DNA of 64,000 nucleotides from Homarus americanus (GCF_018991925.1 NW_024756914.1:6841373-6905372), one strand, 5' to 3'; positions 1-10,234 are shown, numbered from the stretch's first letter. Program-made: numbers and translations. The notes: a model not told the origin generated them from the sequence alone.

Positions 1-160
1 CCTACCACCACTAACGCAGCCTGCACCACCCTTGGCCGCTGTCGGAGGCATTAGAGTGATAGATAACCACAATCTATATGATAATGGAGTAGCATCTGGT
101 GTATAACATGTCATTACTGGACCTCTGACCCGCACCTCTTGCTTACAGGTCCCAGGTCAC

Positions 161-163
161 GCA

Positions 164-194
<31 letters not shown>

Positions 195-235
195 AGAAAA
201 TCACCAGACCGGTAGCATGCCCAGGTGACGAATCT

Positions 236-291
<56 letters not shown>
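161..291. repeat. (CA)n and (CT)n microsatellites
   Basis: A (CA)n run with one break covers about 161-194. A (CT)n run with one break covers about 233-291. Unique sequence of about 40 bp separates them. Open frames here on either strand are translated dinucleotides. Confidence 0.95.
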
Positions 292-295
<4 letters not shown>

Positions 296-419
296 GTTTC
301 CTCTCTTCCTTTGTCTATCCACCTATCCTTGCACTCTATCCTCGGTAATAATTTCCTTCTCTTTGTCTCTCCTACCATCATCCATTGTCCTCCTTATCCT
401 CATCTGTGCTCACAGGAGC

Positions 420-540
420 TGCACTAACCCCTCTTCCCCTTCCCCCTCCTCATCCCCCTTTTCCCCCACCCTTCCTCTCCTCCTCCCCTTACCTCCCATC
501 CACACCTTCCCTCGTTATTTCAACTTTTTTCTCTTGTTCT
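420..540. repeat. Pyrimidine-rich tract
   Basis: The plus strand is almost entirely C and T, with repeated CCTCC and CCCTT words and no fixed period. No gene signal is visible. Confidence 0.7.
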
Positions 541-1394
541 TATGAGTTAGGAAGATAATTTGTAAAAAAAAACTAATTATAGTTTTTCTCTAAATATATA
601 ATATAGGAAATTCCTCAAGGATTTATGTTAAAAAAATACAATACGCTGATAACTATTGTCTTAAGTGTAATACTAAAATATTTTGTCTGGGAAGAAAATG
701 AATAAATTAACGCTTGTTCCTCTGTATTAGTTAATGTTTCTGTTAGTGCAGTTAACATTCTCACAACATACAGTAAAGAATAGCAATATGTAGATAAACT
801 TAACACAGATAGGTATTCATTATAAAAAAAGAAAATGATTACAAGAAATAACAAAATCACGTGATGTTTTATTGTCTTGTAGCTCCAGTTAAGGATCTGT
901 CGTTCGTAATTGGATACCTGTATAATTGTAATTACCTTTCTGACGCTAATTACTCGCTGGCTATGGTTTGTCAAGGTCACTTTGTGGTGTTTATGTGATA
1001 TTCTGGATGTTCTTAAGCTATGGGTTATCTTTATATAGCTCCAGTTATATCATGGGTTATCATAATATATCCCCAAATTACACCATAAGTTATCATTTCC
1101 TCTAATATAACACCAAACACTAACACGATATCACAAAGGAAAAAAAAAATGCTATAGTCTATGTTATCATATATCTGATAACGAAGGACATAATAACTAC
1201 GCCTCCACTGTTGGATATCACACAGACATGGTTATCACATATCCCAGAAGACAAAGAAAAAGATATCACATTACGTCATCTCACATAACACAATTTAGCC
1301 TGATATCATTACAGGTATTGTAATCAACCTGTACCTGTAGAACATCTGAGGCTAGATGATATATGGTGGAAGTTGTTCTATCATTAACCTGTGA
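541..1394. other. AT-rich unique sequence, no gene seen
   Basis: This is AT-rich DNA without strong periodicity. The phrase 'ttatcata' and near copies recur between about 1020 and 1290 (gttatcattt, gttatcatat, gttatcacat), which suggests an old decayed repeat. I see no homology-like reading frame and no convincing splice pair. Confidence 0.6.
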
Positions 1395-1400
1395 TTGTGG

Positions 1401-1532
1401 TGATTTAGTCCCTCGAGTATGGTGATTTAGTTCCTTATGGATGTTGATTTAGTCCCTTGAGTATGGTGATTTAGTCCCTTGAGTATGGTGATTTAGTCCC
1501 TTAAGTAAGGTGATTTAACCCCTTGAGTACGA
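1401..1532 (+). repeat. 22-bp minisatellite (GGTGATTTAGTCCCTTGAGT)
   Basis: TGATTT starts at 1401, 1423, 1445, 1467, 1489 and 1511, an exact 22-bp period over six copies. The last copies diverge and run into the hairpin at 1515-1596. Confidence 0.9.
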
Positions 1533-1596
1533 TGACTTCAAACCTTTAATTAGAGTGCAATCGTACTCAAGGATGTCATCGTACTTAAAGGGTTAA
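1515..1596. repeat. Inverted repeat with two alternative stems
   Basis: The left arm (1515-1536) and right arm (1575-1596) are 22 nt each and pair at 20 of 22 positions. A second segment inside the loop (1560-1572) is a perfect 13-nt reverse complement of 1521-1533. The left arm can therefore pair with either partner. It grew out of the 22-bp array, whose CCTTGAGTA word it contains. Confidence 0.8.
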
Positions 1597-1632
1597 TAAT
1601 ATGTTACGATCACTGACACAAGACTCCTGCTG

Positions 1633-1701
1633 TCACCAGGTACACAGAGGTCACTACAGAGGTCACCAGGTACACAGAGGTCACCAGGTACACAGAGGCC
1701 A
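1633..1701 (+). repeat. Short tandem repeat CACCAGGTACACAGAGGT
   Basis: About three full 18-bp units plus one truncated unit (cactacagaggt) occur in a row. The final unit reads ACAGAGGCC and ends beside a CCAAT pentamer at 1702. Confidence 0.8.
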
Positions 1702-1799
1702 CCAATTAGAAGACAGATGATGTGTTTTGTTTTATTAGAATTTGTTGATGTTGTAAGGGGGTGTTAGAGTCAGGTAGAGTCAAGAGTAATTATTTCTGT

Positions 1800-2050
1800 T
1801 TTGGTGACGTTAATTACATCACAACAATATGTTTTTACTTATAACCAATCACAGTTTTTGTGTCTAATATTTGACCAATCAGAACTGAGATTTAGATGTT
1901 TTGACTCTATCCAATAACGGGAGCTTAAAATTTCCACCAATCACAGTGACGGTATGCCATGTGGACGGTGATAACGTGAGCCAATTAATAGATGAGGTGC
2001 AGAATTTCGTCCAATGATAACCGAAGTCGTTGTAATGTGTCCAATCAAAA
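1800..2050 (+). promoter_or_regulatory. Cluster of seven CCAAT boxes (cluster A)
   Basis: CCAAT occurs on the plus strand at 1845, 1875, 1911, 1937, 1981, 2011 and 2041, with spacings of 30, 36, 26, 44, 30 and 30 bp. Most copies extend to CCAATCA or CCAATNA. The DNA between the boxes is not repetitive, so the boxes look preserved or independently arranged. CCAAT is the NF-Y core, and NF-Y target promoters often carry two or more boxes about 30 bp apart. Regulatory function is inferred. Confidence 0.45.
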
Positions 2051-2537
2051 CACGAGCCTCGGTAATTTACATGGAAGGCTGCCACACGTAGACCAGGGAA
2101 TTAATTTTTCACGTAACTTAATATTTTTCCTTTTGAAACACTGGGTAAAATTAACTATGGTCATATTATTTATGTATTTTCATTAATATTGTTTACTTAA
2201 TCAACAATAAAACTGTAATAATTCTTAAATTAAAATAAACACTTTCTTAATTCTTAAATACGCATAAAATAATTTCACTCTCCATTATTCAAGGATGATT
2301 AATAAAGGAAACAAGTCCCTCTCTGACGTCACATGTAAACAATGGCGCTAATTGGTCAGATGGCCACCTGGGGTTCATGCAGGAATAAAAATGGACACAA
2401 GACACATCTGGGGACACTAATCTGATTATTGTCGACTATATTACTCACGGAGGCAGGTTCTTGGTGCAATAATGAACGCCCTCCCCTCTTCCCTTCTCAT
2501 GTGAGGTGCTGGTGATGGTGGATGTTTATTGTATTAA
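2051..2537. other. Unique sequence with CRE palindrome
   Basis: AT-rich DNA. A perfect CRE, TGACGTCA, lies at 2324-2331 and an ATTGG (reverse CCAAT) at 2351-2355, about 280 bp after CCAAT cluster A. Together they could form a control region, but no coding sequence or TATA element is convincingly placed. A weak minus-strand exon-like segment ending in a GTGAGT donor near 2440 was not accepted. Confidence 0.4.
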
Positions 2538-2584
2538 CAGAGAGAGAGAGAGAGAGAGAAGAAAAGAGAGTGAGTGAGAGAGAA
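2538..2584. repeat. (GA)n microsatellite
   Basis: An AG run with interruptions (gaaaag, tgagtgag). Confidence 0.9.
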
Positions 2585-2647
2585 GCAGATGTATCAATAT
2601 GAAACTCTAAGACGACAAAGATAAATTTAATTGTCGTTTTTTACGCC

Positions 2648-2648
<1 letters not shown>

Positions 2649-2691
<43 letters not shown>

Positions 2692-3831
2692 TAAAACCCA
2701 TCTATTTTCCAAGCCAATTTATGCCTTTATCTCTCTTACTCTCAATCCCCCATCTACCTGTCTGTCTGTCTGCCTGTCTGTCTGTCTTTCTTTCTCTGTT
2801 ACTTTCTCAATATCTCACAACTGTTCCAAGTTCTGGCCAAATAATATTTGTTTTTTTTCTCTCTCTCTCTCTGGTTGCGTCTCTGTTCGTTTATCTCTGT
2901 CTATCTGTCTGTCTGTCTTTTCCTTCTGTATGCATTCTCCGTGTCTCCTTTCTGTTTATCGGTCTGTGTCCATCGCTATATCTGACCGTCTCTTCTCTCT
3001 CTCTCTCTCTCTCTCTCTCACCTGGCTTGGTCTCAGCAGGGGCCTCAAAAATACATTACCTGAGCAAAACAACAAAGCATTATCCTCCATCCTTCCCTCC
3101 CTCCCTTACTCCGTCTTTATCTCCCTTACTCCTCTTTATCTCCCTTATTCCCTCTTTGCCTCTCTTACTCCCTCTTTACCTCCCTTACTCCCCTTTACCT
3201 CCCTTAATCCCCTTTACTCCTCTTACTACCTCTTTACCCCCTTAGGATTTTCATCCCCCTCTCTCCCTTCCCTTCTTTTCTCTACCTCCGTCTCCCCTCT
3301 CTCCCTCCTTCTGTCTCCCAATCTCTTCCTCTTTCCTTCATCTTCTTCTCTCCCTCTTTCCCTTCCTCCTCTTCCTCCTCTACATTTTCTTCTCCTTACC
3401 TCCCTTCTTCATTCTCCTCCTCTTCCTTCATCTCTTCTTCCCTCGTTTTCTCCCTCTCCTCTTCCTACTCATCTATCCTCTTCTCTTCTCCTTCCTTCGT
3501 TCCCCCTTCACAGTTTTCTTGTTCTCTGTTTTCTTCCTCCTTCTCCCCTCCTACTCCCTCCTCCTTCTCCTCATCTTTTATTTCCTCCATTTCTTCCTGT
3601 TTCTCTTCCTATTTTTTAATTTTATCTTTTATTATCTTCCTCCTCCATTTTCCTCTCCTTCATCCTTCTCCTCCATGTCTTATCTTTCTTCTTCTTTCTC
3701 TTACCTCAGCTCCTTCCTTCTCCTCCTCATCTCTTCCTTCCTCATCTCCCATCTCTTTCTTTCTTTCTCGTTTCCCTTTCACCATTTCCACCTTTATCTT
3801 ATTATTTCTACGGTTTTCCTCCTTTTATCAT

Positions 3832-3882
<51 letters not shown>
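2649..3882. repeat. 1.2-kb polypyrimidine region, (CT)n at both ends
   Basis: The region opens with (TC)n at 2649-2688 and closes with (CT)n at about 3836-3882. Between them are CTGT runs (about 2757-2790 and 2900-2925), (CT)n at 2995-3018 and long CTTCC/CCTCC text. Open frames of 100-230 residues rich in Ser, Leu and Pro are composition artefacts. Confidence 0.85.
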
Positions 3883-3883
<1 letters not shown>

Positions 3884-4033
3884 GTCTCTTCTACCTCCTT
3901 CGCCATCTTCTCTCCCTTATTCATTATACATTCCTTTATAAATTTACATTCAATTCTGCATATTTACATTATCCTCGTGTCTGTATTTTCCCCATTCATT
4001 ACTTGACTCTGCATCTCTGTTATATTTATTAAA

Positions 4034-4034
<1 letters not shown>

Positions 4035-4081
<47 letters not shown>
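4035..4081. repeat. (GA)n microsatellite
   Basis: A nearly pure AG run of about 47 bp. Confidence 0.95.
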
Positions 4082-4085
<4 letters not shown>

Positions 4086-4106
4086 AATTGAAACTGTAGA
4101 AATAAT

Positions 4107-4612
4107 ATGATTAAATATTCCATCTACCACCATTCACATCTACCACCATTCCATCTACCACCATTCCATCTACCACCATCATCTACCACCATCACATCTA
4201 CCACCATTCCATCTACCACCATCATCTACCCACATCTACTCAAACATCTACCACCACATCTACCACCATCCATCTACCACCATTCCATCTACCCCACCAT
4301 CACATCTACCACCATCACATCTACCACCATCATCTACCACCATCACATCTACCACCATTCCATCTACCACCATCATCTACACCACATCTACCACCATTCC
4401 ATCTACCACCACATCTACCACCATCACATCTACCACCATTCCATCTACCACCATCACATCTACCACCATCCACACATCATCTACCACCATTCCATCTACC
4501 ACCATCACATCTACCACCATTCCATCTACCACCATCTATCTACCACCATCCCATCTCCCACCATTCCATCTACCACCATTCCATCTACCACCATTCCATC
4601 TACCACCATTGG
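4107..4612 (+). repeat. Minisatellite, unit CATCTACCACCATT
   Basis: About 500 bp of a 12-15-bp unit. CATCTACCACCAT is followed by T, C or CA, giving length variants. The open frame rich in His, Tyr and Ser is a repeat translation. Confidence 0.92.
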
Positions 4613-4689
4613 CCAAGCAGGGACAAGTGGGTCTGCATGCGAGTGCCGGCATTAAGAGCATTCTGGAGAAGAAATATGAACGTGTGTTA

Positions 4690-4790
4690 TTGAACGTAGC
4701 CGTGTACAGCAACCAGTGAACGTATTAAGCCGTGTACAGCAACCAGTGAGCGTATTAAACCGTGTACAGCAACCAGTGAACGTATAACAA
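4690..4790 (+). repeat. ~30-bp tandem repeat, about 3.5 copies
   Basis: The core CCGTGTACAGCAACCAGT occurs three times, joined by GAACGTATTAA variants. Two decayed partial copies follow, at about 4797 and 4836. Confidence 0.85.
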
Positions 4791-4856
4791 AAAACTAAAC
4801 CGTACAGAAAAAAAAGACAGAAAAAAAGAGAAGAACGTATTAAACCGTGTACAAGC

Positions 4857-4857
<1 letters not shown>

Positions 4858-4890
<33 letters not shown>
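4858..4890. repeat. (GA)n microsatellite beside a candidate exon
   Basis: A pure AG run ending ten bases from the predicted donor of the minus-strand exon at 4901-4990. It would therefore lie in the downstream intron. Confidence 0.95.
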
Positions 4891-4892
<2 letters not shown>

Positions 4893-4900
4893 CATCTCAC

Positions 4901-4990
4901 CTGTGTTGACACTCGCTGGCCCCTCAGGCAGGTAATGTACCACACAGGGACTATCCGCCTCATAGGGTAAAGTGGATTGAAGTCCTCCAG
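4901..4990 (-). CDS. Candidate internal exon, unknown gene
   Basis: This is one of the two best-formed exon candidates in the window. On the minus strand the acceptor reads ctctatccacaccag, with a pyrimidine tract and a branch-point-like ttctaat about 25 nt upstream. The donor reads ACACAG|gtgaga, close to consensus. The 90-nt exon is not low-complexity, in contrast to its surroundings. Two frames stay open. Phase 0 begins LEDFNPLYPMRR. The phase 1-to-1 frame begins GGLQSTLPYEADSPCVV and ends GPASVNT. I prefer the second only because its composition looks more protein-like. I recognise no family. It could be chance, since a 64-kb window offers many splice-like pairs. A conserved exon in related decapods or an RNA read junction would settle it. 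Confidence 0.4.
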
Positions 4991-5157
4991 CTGGTGTGGA
5001 TAGAGTGGATTAGAAAGTGTGTGTGTGTGAGTGTGTGTTTCTCTGTCTCCTGTCGTTTACTGAGTCCGTCATCTTCCCGTCGCCAGTTATCTTTCTTAAA
5101 TCACCTCAAAACGGTTTCTTTAATTTGCATACAGTGTTGATGACTCTCGTTAACAGC

Positions 5158-5224
5158 CTCACACACACACACACACCAAGACTCATATAAACTGACAAAG
5201 GGCTGAGCTTAAGGAGGATGGTCC

Positions 5225-5258
<34 letters not shown>
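5158..5258. repeat. Two (CA)n microsatellites
   Basis: (CA)n at about 5158-5177 and 5226-5258. A shorter TG run lies at about 5020-5037. Confidence 0.95.
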
Positions 5259-5260
<2 letters not shown>

Positions 5261-5544
5261 ACGAGGGTGAGAATGACCGTCAATGGTCCACGTAAAACAC
5301 CTGTACACAGTATCAGTGGAGGCAACTATTTCACCATTACTACCCTGACACGGGCTGACAGTCAGCTGCCAGTGACCAGCACTGCCTTTGTCAGCCTTGC
5401 GCCGTGCCTGACGTGCCGTGTCGTCGTGGCCAGCACCAGCGCCGTGTCTCTCCCCTTGTCTTTAATGCAGTTGATTTCTGTCTGGGTGTGAAATTCAATT
5501 AACTTGATAATTCATCCTATTTTCCTTGCTTATACCCCAGAGCT
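5259..5544. other. Unique, base-balanced segment, no assigned gene
   Basis: About 285 bp of ordinary composition between repeats. It is open on the plus strand from about 5267 to 5491, beginning MRMTVNGPRKTPVHSISGG, and largely open on the minus strand. No motif is recognised. An acceptor-like ttgtctttaatgcag on the plus strand has no exon with a matching donor. Confidence 0.35.
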
Positions 5545-6000
5545 GTACCAGGGACTGTCAGGGGTTGGTGGAGGCTAATAGGGGCTGTCAGGGGCTGGTG
5601 GGGCTAAGGGCAGGGCTGGTGGGGACAATAGGGGCTGTCAGGGGCTGGTGGGGACACAGCGTCAGGTGGTGGGGCAATAGGGGGCAGGGGCTGGGGGACG
5701 GGCGTCAGGGCTGTAGCCAGGGGTGGGGGGTTGGTGGAGGCTAATAGGGGCTGTCAGGGGCTGGTGGGGACAAAGGGGCTGTCAGGAGGCTGGTGGGGAC
5801 TAATAGGGGGCTGTCAGGGGTTGGTGGAGGCTAAGGGGCTGTCAGGAGGCTGGGACTAAGGCTGTCGGGTAGGCAGGCTGGTGGGCAGGTGTCAGGGGCG
5901 GGAGGAGGACAATAGGGGGCCTGTCAGGGGTTCTGGTGGGGCTATCAGGGGTCTGGTGGAGGCTATTAGGGGCTGTCAAGGGGTTCTGGTGGGGGTATAG
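5545..6000 (+). repeat. Minisatellite, unit GGGGCTGTCAGGGGCTGGTG
   Basis: An irregular array of a roughly 29-bp unit that continues with GGGACAATA or GGAGGCTAATA variants. It is strongly G-rich on the plus strand, with many GGGG runs. Confidence 0.88.
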
Positions 6001-6024
6001 AGGGTCTGGGGGCTGATGGTCTTT

Positions 6025-6917
6025 TGGGGCTGGTGGAGGTTGATGATTGGTAGAGGGCGGATGGAAGTGGAGGAGACTAATGGATGGTGGAAGGGGCTGT
6101 GGAGGGATGGGTAATGGGGGAAGAGGAGGGAGGAGCAGTGGGGAAGGAAGAAGAAGAGGAGGAGTAGGAGGAGAAGGAAGAAAGAGGAAGAAAAAGAGAA
6201 AAAGAGGAAGAGAAAGAGGAAGAGAATGAGGAAGAGAGAGAGAGAAAAAGGAAGAGAAAGAGGAAGAGAAAGAGGAAGAGAATGAAAGAGAGAGAGAGAG
6301 AAAAAGGAAGAGAAAGAGGAAGAGAAAGAGGAAGAGAAAGAGAAAAAGGAAGAGAAAGAAAAAGAGGAAGAGAAAAAGAAGAAAGAGTAGCAGCAACAGG
6401 AGCAGTAGGAGGAGGAAGAGAAGGAATAGGAGAAGGAGGAAGTGGAGAATGAATAGGAGAAAAAAGAGGAATAGGAGGAGAAGGAAGAGGAGGAGGAGGA
6501 GAAGGAAGAGAAGGAAGAGAAGGAAGAGAAAGACGAGAAGGAAGGGGAGGAAGAGGAGAAAGAGGAATAGGAGGAGAAGGAAGTGGAGAAGGAATAGGAG
6601 AAGGAATAGGAGAAGGAAGAGGAATCGGAGGAAACGGAAGAGGGAGAGGAAGAGAAGGAATAGGAGAAGGAAGAGGACAAGGAGGAAGAGGAGGAAGAGG
6701 AAAAAAAGAGGAATAGGAGGTGAAGGAAGAGGAGGAGGAAGAGGAGGAAGATAAAGAAGAGAAGGAAGAGGAGGAGGAAGAGGAGGAGGAAGAGGAGGAA
6801 GAGGAGGAAGAGGAGTTTCACAGGGCTCAACTCGATCTCTTTTTCAGGACGACCTTAACTTCTGGCAAATAGTTTTAGAATTTTTTCGAGAGGACCACAG
6901 TCATGGGGGTGGTGGGG

Positions 6918-7015
<98 letters not shown>

Positions 7016-7079
7016 GAGAAGAGAGGGATAGAGAAGAGAAACAGGAGAAGAGAGAGAAGGCAGAGGAGAGAAAAGAGAG

Positions 7080-7147
<68 letters not shown>

Positions 7148-7875
7148 AGAAGATGAAAAGGGGTATATAGAGAAGAGGGAGGGAGAGAAAAAAGAAGGAA
7201 GATAGAAAGGGAGGGAGAGTGAGAAGGAAGGGAGAAGAAAGATGGGAAAGGTTAAAGGAAAAGGTTCAAGACATAAGAGGAAAGAGGAAGTATGGAAGGG
7301 GGAGAGAAAAGAGAGAATAAGCAATTTGAAATAAGAAAAAATACAGAAAAAGAGGGAGAGAAGAGAATGAACTGGAGTAAAGAAAAGGAGGATAAAAAAA
7401 TAAAGATAGAGAGGGAAGGAGAATGGGATAAAGAGGAGAGAAAGAGGAAGGGGAGAGAAATATAGAATAGGAGTGTGTGTGAAATTGAGAGGGCGAGAAT
7501 GGCTAGGGGAGGGAGGGGAGGAGGGGAAACGGAGGAGGGAGATGATGGAGCAGAGAGGGGAGGTGGAAGAGGAGGGGAAGAGGGGGGAGGATGGTTAGGA
7601 GGGAGAGGTGGGTTAAAGAAAGGGGAGGGGAGAGGTGGGGAAGGCAGAGGAGGAAATGGGGGAGGAGGATGGTAAAGAAGAGAGGGAGAGGAAGAGAGGG
7701 CAATGGAAGAGGTGACAGGATGGCTAGGACGGAAGAGGTAGAAGGGGAGGAACGGAAGGAGGGAGGAGAAGAGAGGAGAGGAAGGAAGGGAGGAGGAGAT
7801 AAGAAGAAGTAGGAAGGAGAGAGGGAGGAAAGGGAGGAAGGAAGCCTAGGGGAAGGAAAGGAAGGAGCCCCAGGA
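6025..7875 (+). repeat. 1.8-kb polypurine block
   Basis: The plus strand is almost all A and G: AGGAAG/AGGAGG words at 6120-6810, pure (GA)n at about 6920-7011, more (GA)n at 7079-7146 and GGGAGG text to about 7875. The only interruption is about 100 bp of ordinary sequence at 6815-6910. Minus-strand frames of up to 284 residues made of Ser, Phe and Leu are artefacts. Long purine mirror-like DNA can form triplexes. Confidence 0.92.
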
Positions 7876-7943
7876 ACAAGAAAATCTATGTATTCCTCCA
7901 TTTTCTGTTCATCTCCTGTCTCCCTTCATTTGTTTCACCCCCC

Positions 7944-7945
<2 letters not shown>

Positions 7946-7975
<30 letters not shown>
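7946..7975. repeat. (CT)n microsatellite
   Basis: A pure TC run of about 30 bp just after the polypurine block. Strand composition flips here from purine to pyrimidine. Confidence 0.95.
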
Positions 7976-7979
<4 letters not shown>

Positions 7980-7989
7980 CTAGTGGTAC

Positions 7990-8720
7990 CACCTGAGTCT
8001 CACGCCTTTGTTTTCCCCAATCTCATTTCTGATGTTCCAATCTTCAGCCCGAATCTCTCATTTAGTCGACGATGTGAAAATAAATTCTTCCCTGACACCA
8101 CAAATGGAGAATAGAATCCCTTAAGTCCCCTCCCCCCCCCACCCACCCACCACAAAATGACGATGAATTCCCTTATCAATATACAGGAGAAGGATTCGAA
8201 CTCCTTTCAAACTAAGAGCAATGAAATGACACCCCTTTACGAGCTCACATTAAGAGAACACAAACCCTCGTAACTTGTGACAAAAAGGGTATCAGATCTC
8301 ACGTAGATAATGACAATAAACAACTTACCTACTGACAAAAGGAGGATCAGATATCACGTAAATAAAGACAATAAACAAACTCTCTTACCTATTTTTTGTT
8401 TCTATTTGAGGTGTTTATATCGTCTATGATCTCGAGGAAGTAGGATGGAACTTATTGTTGATTCTGAAAAAAAAAAGATCGAATCCTCTTTCTAATTAAA
8501 ATTCCAAGACGATTAAGATGATAATTTAACAATCAGCTCAAGAGGATCAAAAACGAACAATAGACGCGAGGAAAAAAAAAAAGACATTCGATTCTACAAA
8601 ACATAACAAGACATACAAACCTACAAAAACGAGATGAGATTCCTTTATATAATCACAAAGGGTCATCGAAACCTTTTTACGAGCCAAACATAACGAAGGA
8701 CATGAGGCAAGAAGGAAAAA
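7990..8720. repeat. Degenerate ~55-60-bp periodic region
   Basis: Diverged words recur at intervals of about 55-60 bp: gaatcccttaa, gaattcccttat, gattcgaactcc, cgaatcctctt, ttcgattct, gattcctttat. The best pair is tgacaaaa at 8278 and 8333, each followed by atcagat.tcacgta and ending cttaccta. On the minus strand these ends read as ag|gtaag donors, but that is a by-product of the repeat. Confidence 0.5.
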
Positions 8721-8728
8721 AAGTTTTA

Positions 8729-8979
8729 TCAGAAGGTCTCGTTGGAGCAGCTGAGAGAGGCACCGCCACTTGGGACCGAGGAGGAGGAGAAGGAGGCGGT
8801 GGTGGTTGTATTAGCATTCCGGTTGGGAGGCTGGAGGTTTAGGGCCCTCTGGATGGATAGCCGCATCCCGATAGGTCGAAGATCATGTTTTATGGAGCCC
8901 AATAACCTTCCATAAAGTGTAATAGACCTGGAACTAATCCCTGGAACCTGACGAGAGGCCACTGGAACTATCGATCTTC
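8729..8979 (-). CDS. Candidate terminal exon, unknown protein
   Basis: On the minus strand an acceptor, tttccaccgtccag, precedes an 83-codon open frame in phase 1 that ends with TGA at 8729. The residues are not repeat-like: RSIVPVASRQVPGISSRS near the start, RPIGMRLSIQRALNLQPP in the middle and GGASLSCSNETF at the C-terminus. The Ser/Thr-rich tail with four Thr and four Ser in a row is low-complexity. No domain, signal peptide or membrane segment is evident, and no AATAAA is visible within about 250 bp downstream. It may be a chance frame. Confidence 0.25.
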
Positions 8980-9003
8980 CTGGACGGTGGAAAGTAAAGA
9001 CCT

Positions 9004-9035
9004 AACTTAACCTAACCTAAGCTAACCTAATTAAA
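9004..9035 (-). repeat. Interstitial TTAGG tract (CCTAA on plus)
   Basis: About six imperfect AACCT units. A CRE palindrome TGACGTCA follows at once, at 9036-9043. Confidence 0.85.
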
Positions 9036-9145
9036 TGACGTCATCTACCTGCACCTAATTAAAACAGGTATGAACTATCTCACGAAACTTTAAATAACTT
9101 TAACGCACGCACGCCACCTTCCCCTCCACACACACAAACCCCACT

Positions 9146-9146
9146 T

Positions 9147-9206
<60 letters not shown>
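9146..9206. repeat. (CA)n microsatellite
   Basis: A pure CA run of about 60 bp. Confidence 0.97.
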
Positions 9207-9207
<1 letters not shown>

Positions 9208-9369
9208 TGTACGGATACTAACAGGTGAACCAAACTCTTAAGGGCGCCATTGCTACAAGACTGCTGATGTGTGCAGGAAAAAAAAAACATAAAAATATGG
9301 ACGCCTGGGACAGTTTCTTGTGGGTAGCCAAAGTTTGTGTGGATATAACCCAACCCTAGGTGGATACTA

Positions 9370-9660
9370 GCCTAGAGAGGGAGGTGGATGAGGAGGGAGG
9401 TAGGGGAGAAGGGAGAGACTGAGGGAGAGAGGAAAGTAGGTAGAGAAGGAGGTGGAGAAGGGATAGTGGGATAGAAGGAGGTGGGGAAGGAGAGAGGCAG
9501 AGGGAGAGAGGGAGAGGGGGTGGAGAAAGGAGAGAGGAGGAAGAAGAGAAATGCGGAGGTAAGGGGGAGGAAGGAGTGGAAGAAGGAGGTGGAGAAGAGA
9601 GGAAGGAGAGGGGGAGGGAAGGAGAGAGGGAGAGAGGGAGGGTAGAGAGAGTAGAGGGAG
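9370..9660 (+). repeat. Polypurine tract
   Basis: GGGAGAGAGG/GGTGGAGAAGG text with few pyrimidines. Minus-strand Ser/Leu/Pro frames here are artefacts. Confidence 0.85.
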
Positions 9661-9780
9661 ATTATAAAAAAAAACCACAAGACGCCTTTGAGGGAGACTA
9701 CTGCTGCAAGGGAGTATAGGGAGGTTACTGTACCAGGGAGAATAGGGAGGGAGTAGTGAGCTGAAGAATTAAAAAAAATA

Positions 9781-10018
9781 CATACTACTACTACTACTAT
9801 CACCACCACCACCACTACTTCTACCACCACCACCACCACCACCACTACCACTACCACCACCACCACCACCTCCACCACCACCACCACCACCACTACCACC
9901 ACCAACACCACCACCACCACAGACCAATACCACCACCACCACTACTACCACCACCTACCACCACTACCACCACCACTACCACCACTACCCCCACCACCAC
10001 TACCACCACTGCCACCAC
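9781..10018. repeat. (CCA)n / (CTA)n trinucleotide array
   Basis: Starts as (CTA)n and becomes (CCA)n with CTA interruptions. Poly-Val or poly-Gly frames on the minus strand are artefacts. Confidence 0.95.
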
Positions 10019-10148
10019 AAAGCAACTATATAATGAAGGGAAGAGAGAGAGACAAGAGGGGAAGAAGGGGAGAGAGACAATACAAGAATAAAAGAGAAGA
10101 ATAAGAGAATATTTAGATAATCTGTAGTGGAATGTTGTAGAAGAGTCT

Positions 10149-10175
10149 GCCTGTCTGTGTGTCTGTCTGTGTATG

Positions 10176-10234
<59 letters not shown>
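10149..10234 (+). repeat. (CTGT)n array
   Basis: About 20 tetranucleotide units, imperfect at the left. It is the reverse complement of the GACA array at 10671-10791. Confidence 0.95.

Noticed and set aside
5976..6830. 284-residue Ser/Phe/Leu minus-strand open frame
   Set aside because: Translation of a polypurine tract. All three frames are similarly open and no motif is present.
6853..6915. Acceptor-like tctctttttcag followed by DDLNFWQIVLEFFREDHSHG
   Set aside because: Attractive peptide, but it runs directly into (GA)n with no donor or stop, inside a polypurine block.
8310..8400. Two minus-strand ag|gtaag donors
   Set aside because: They are the same position in a degenerate tandem repeat, and the upstream segments are closed in every frame.
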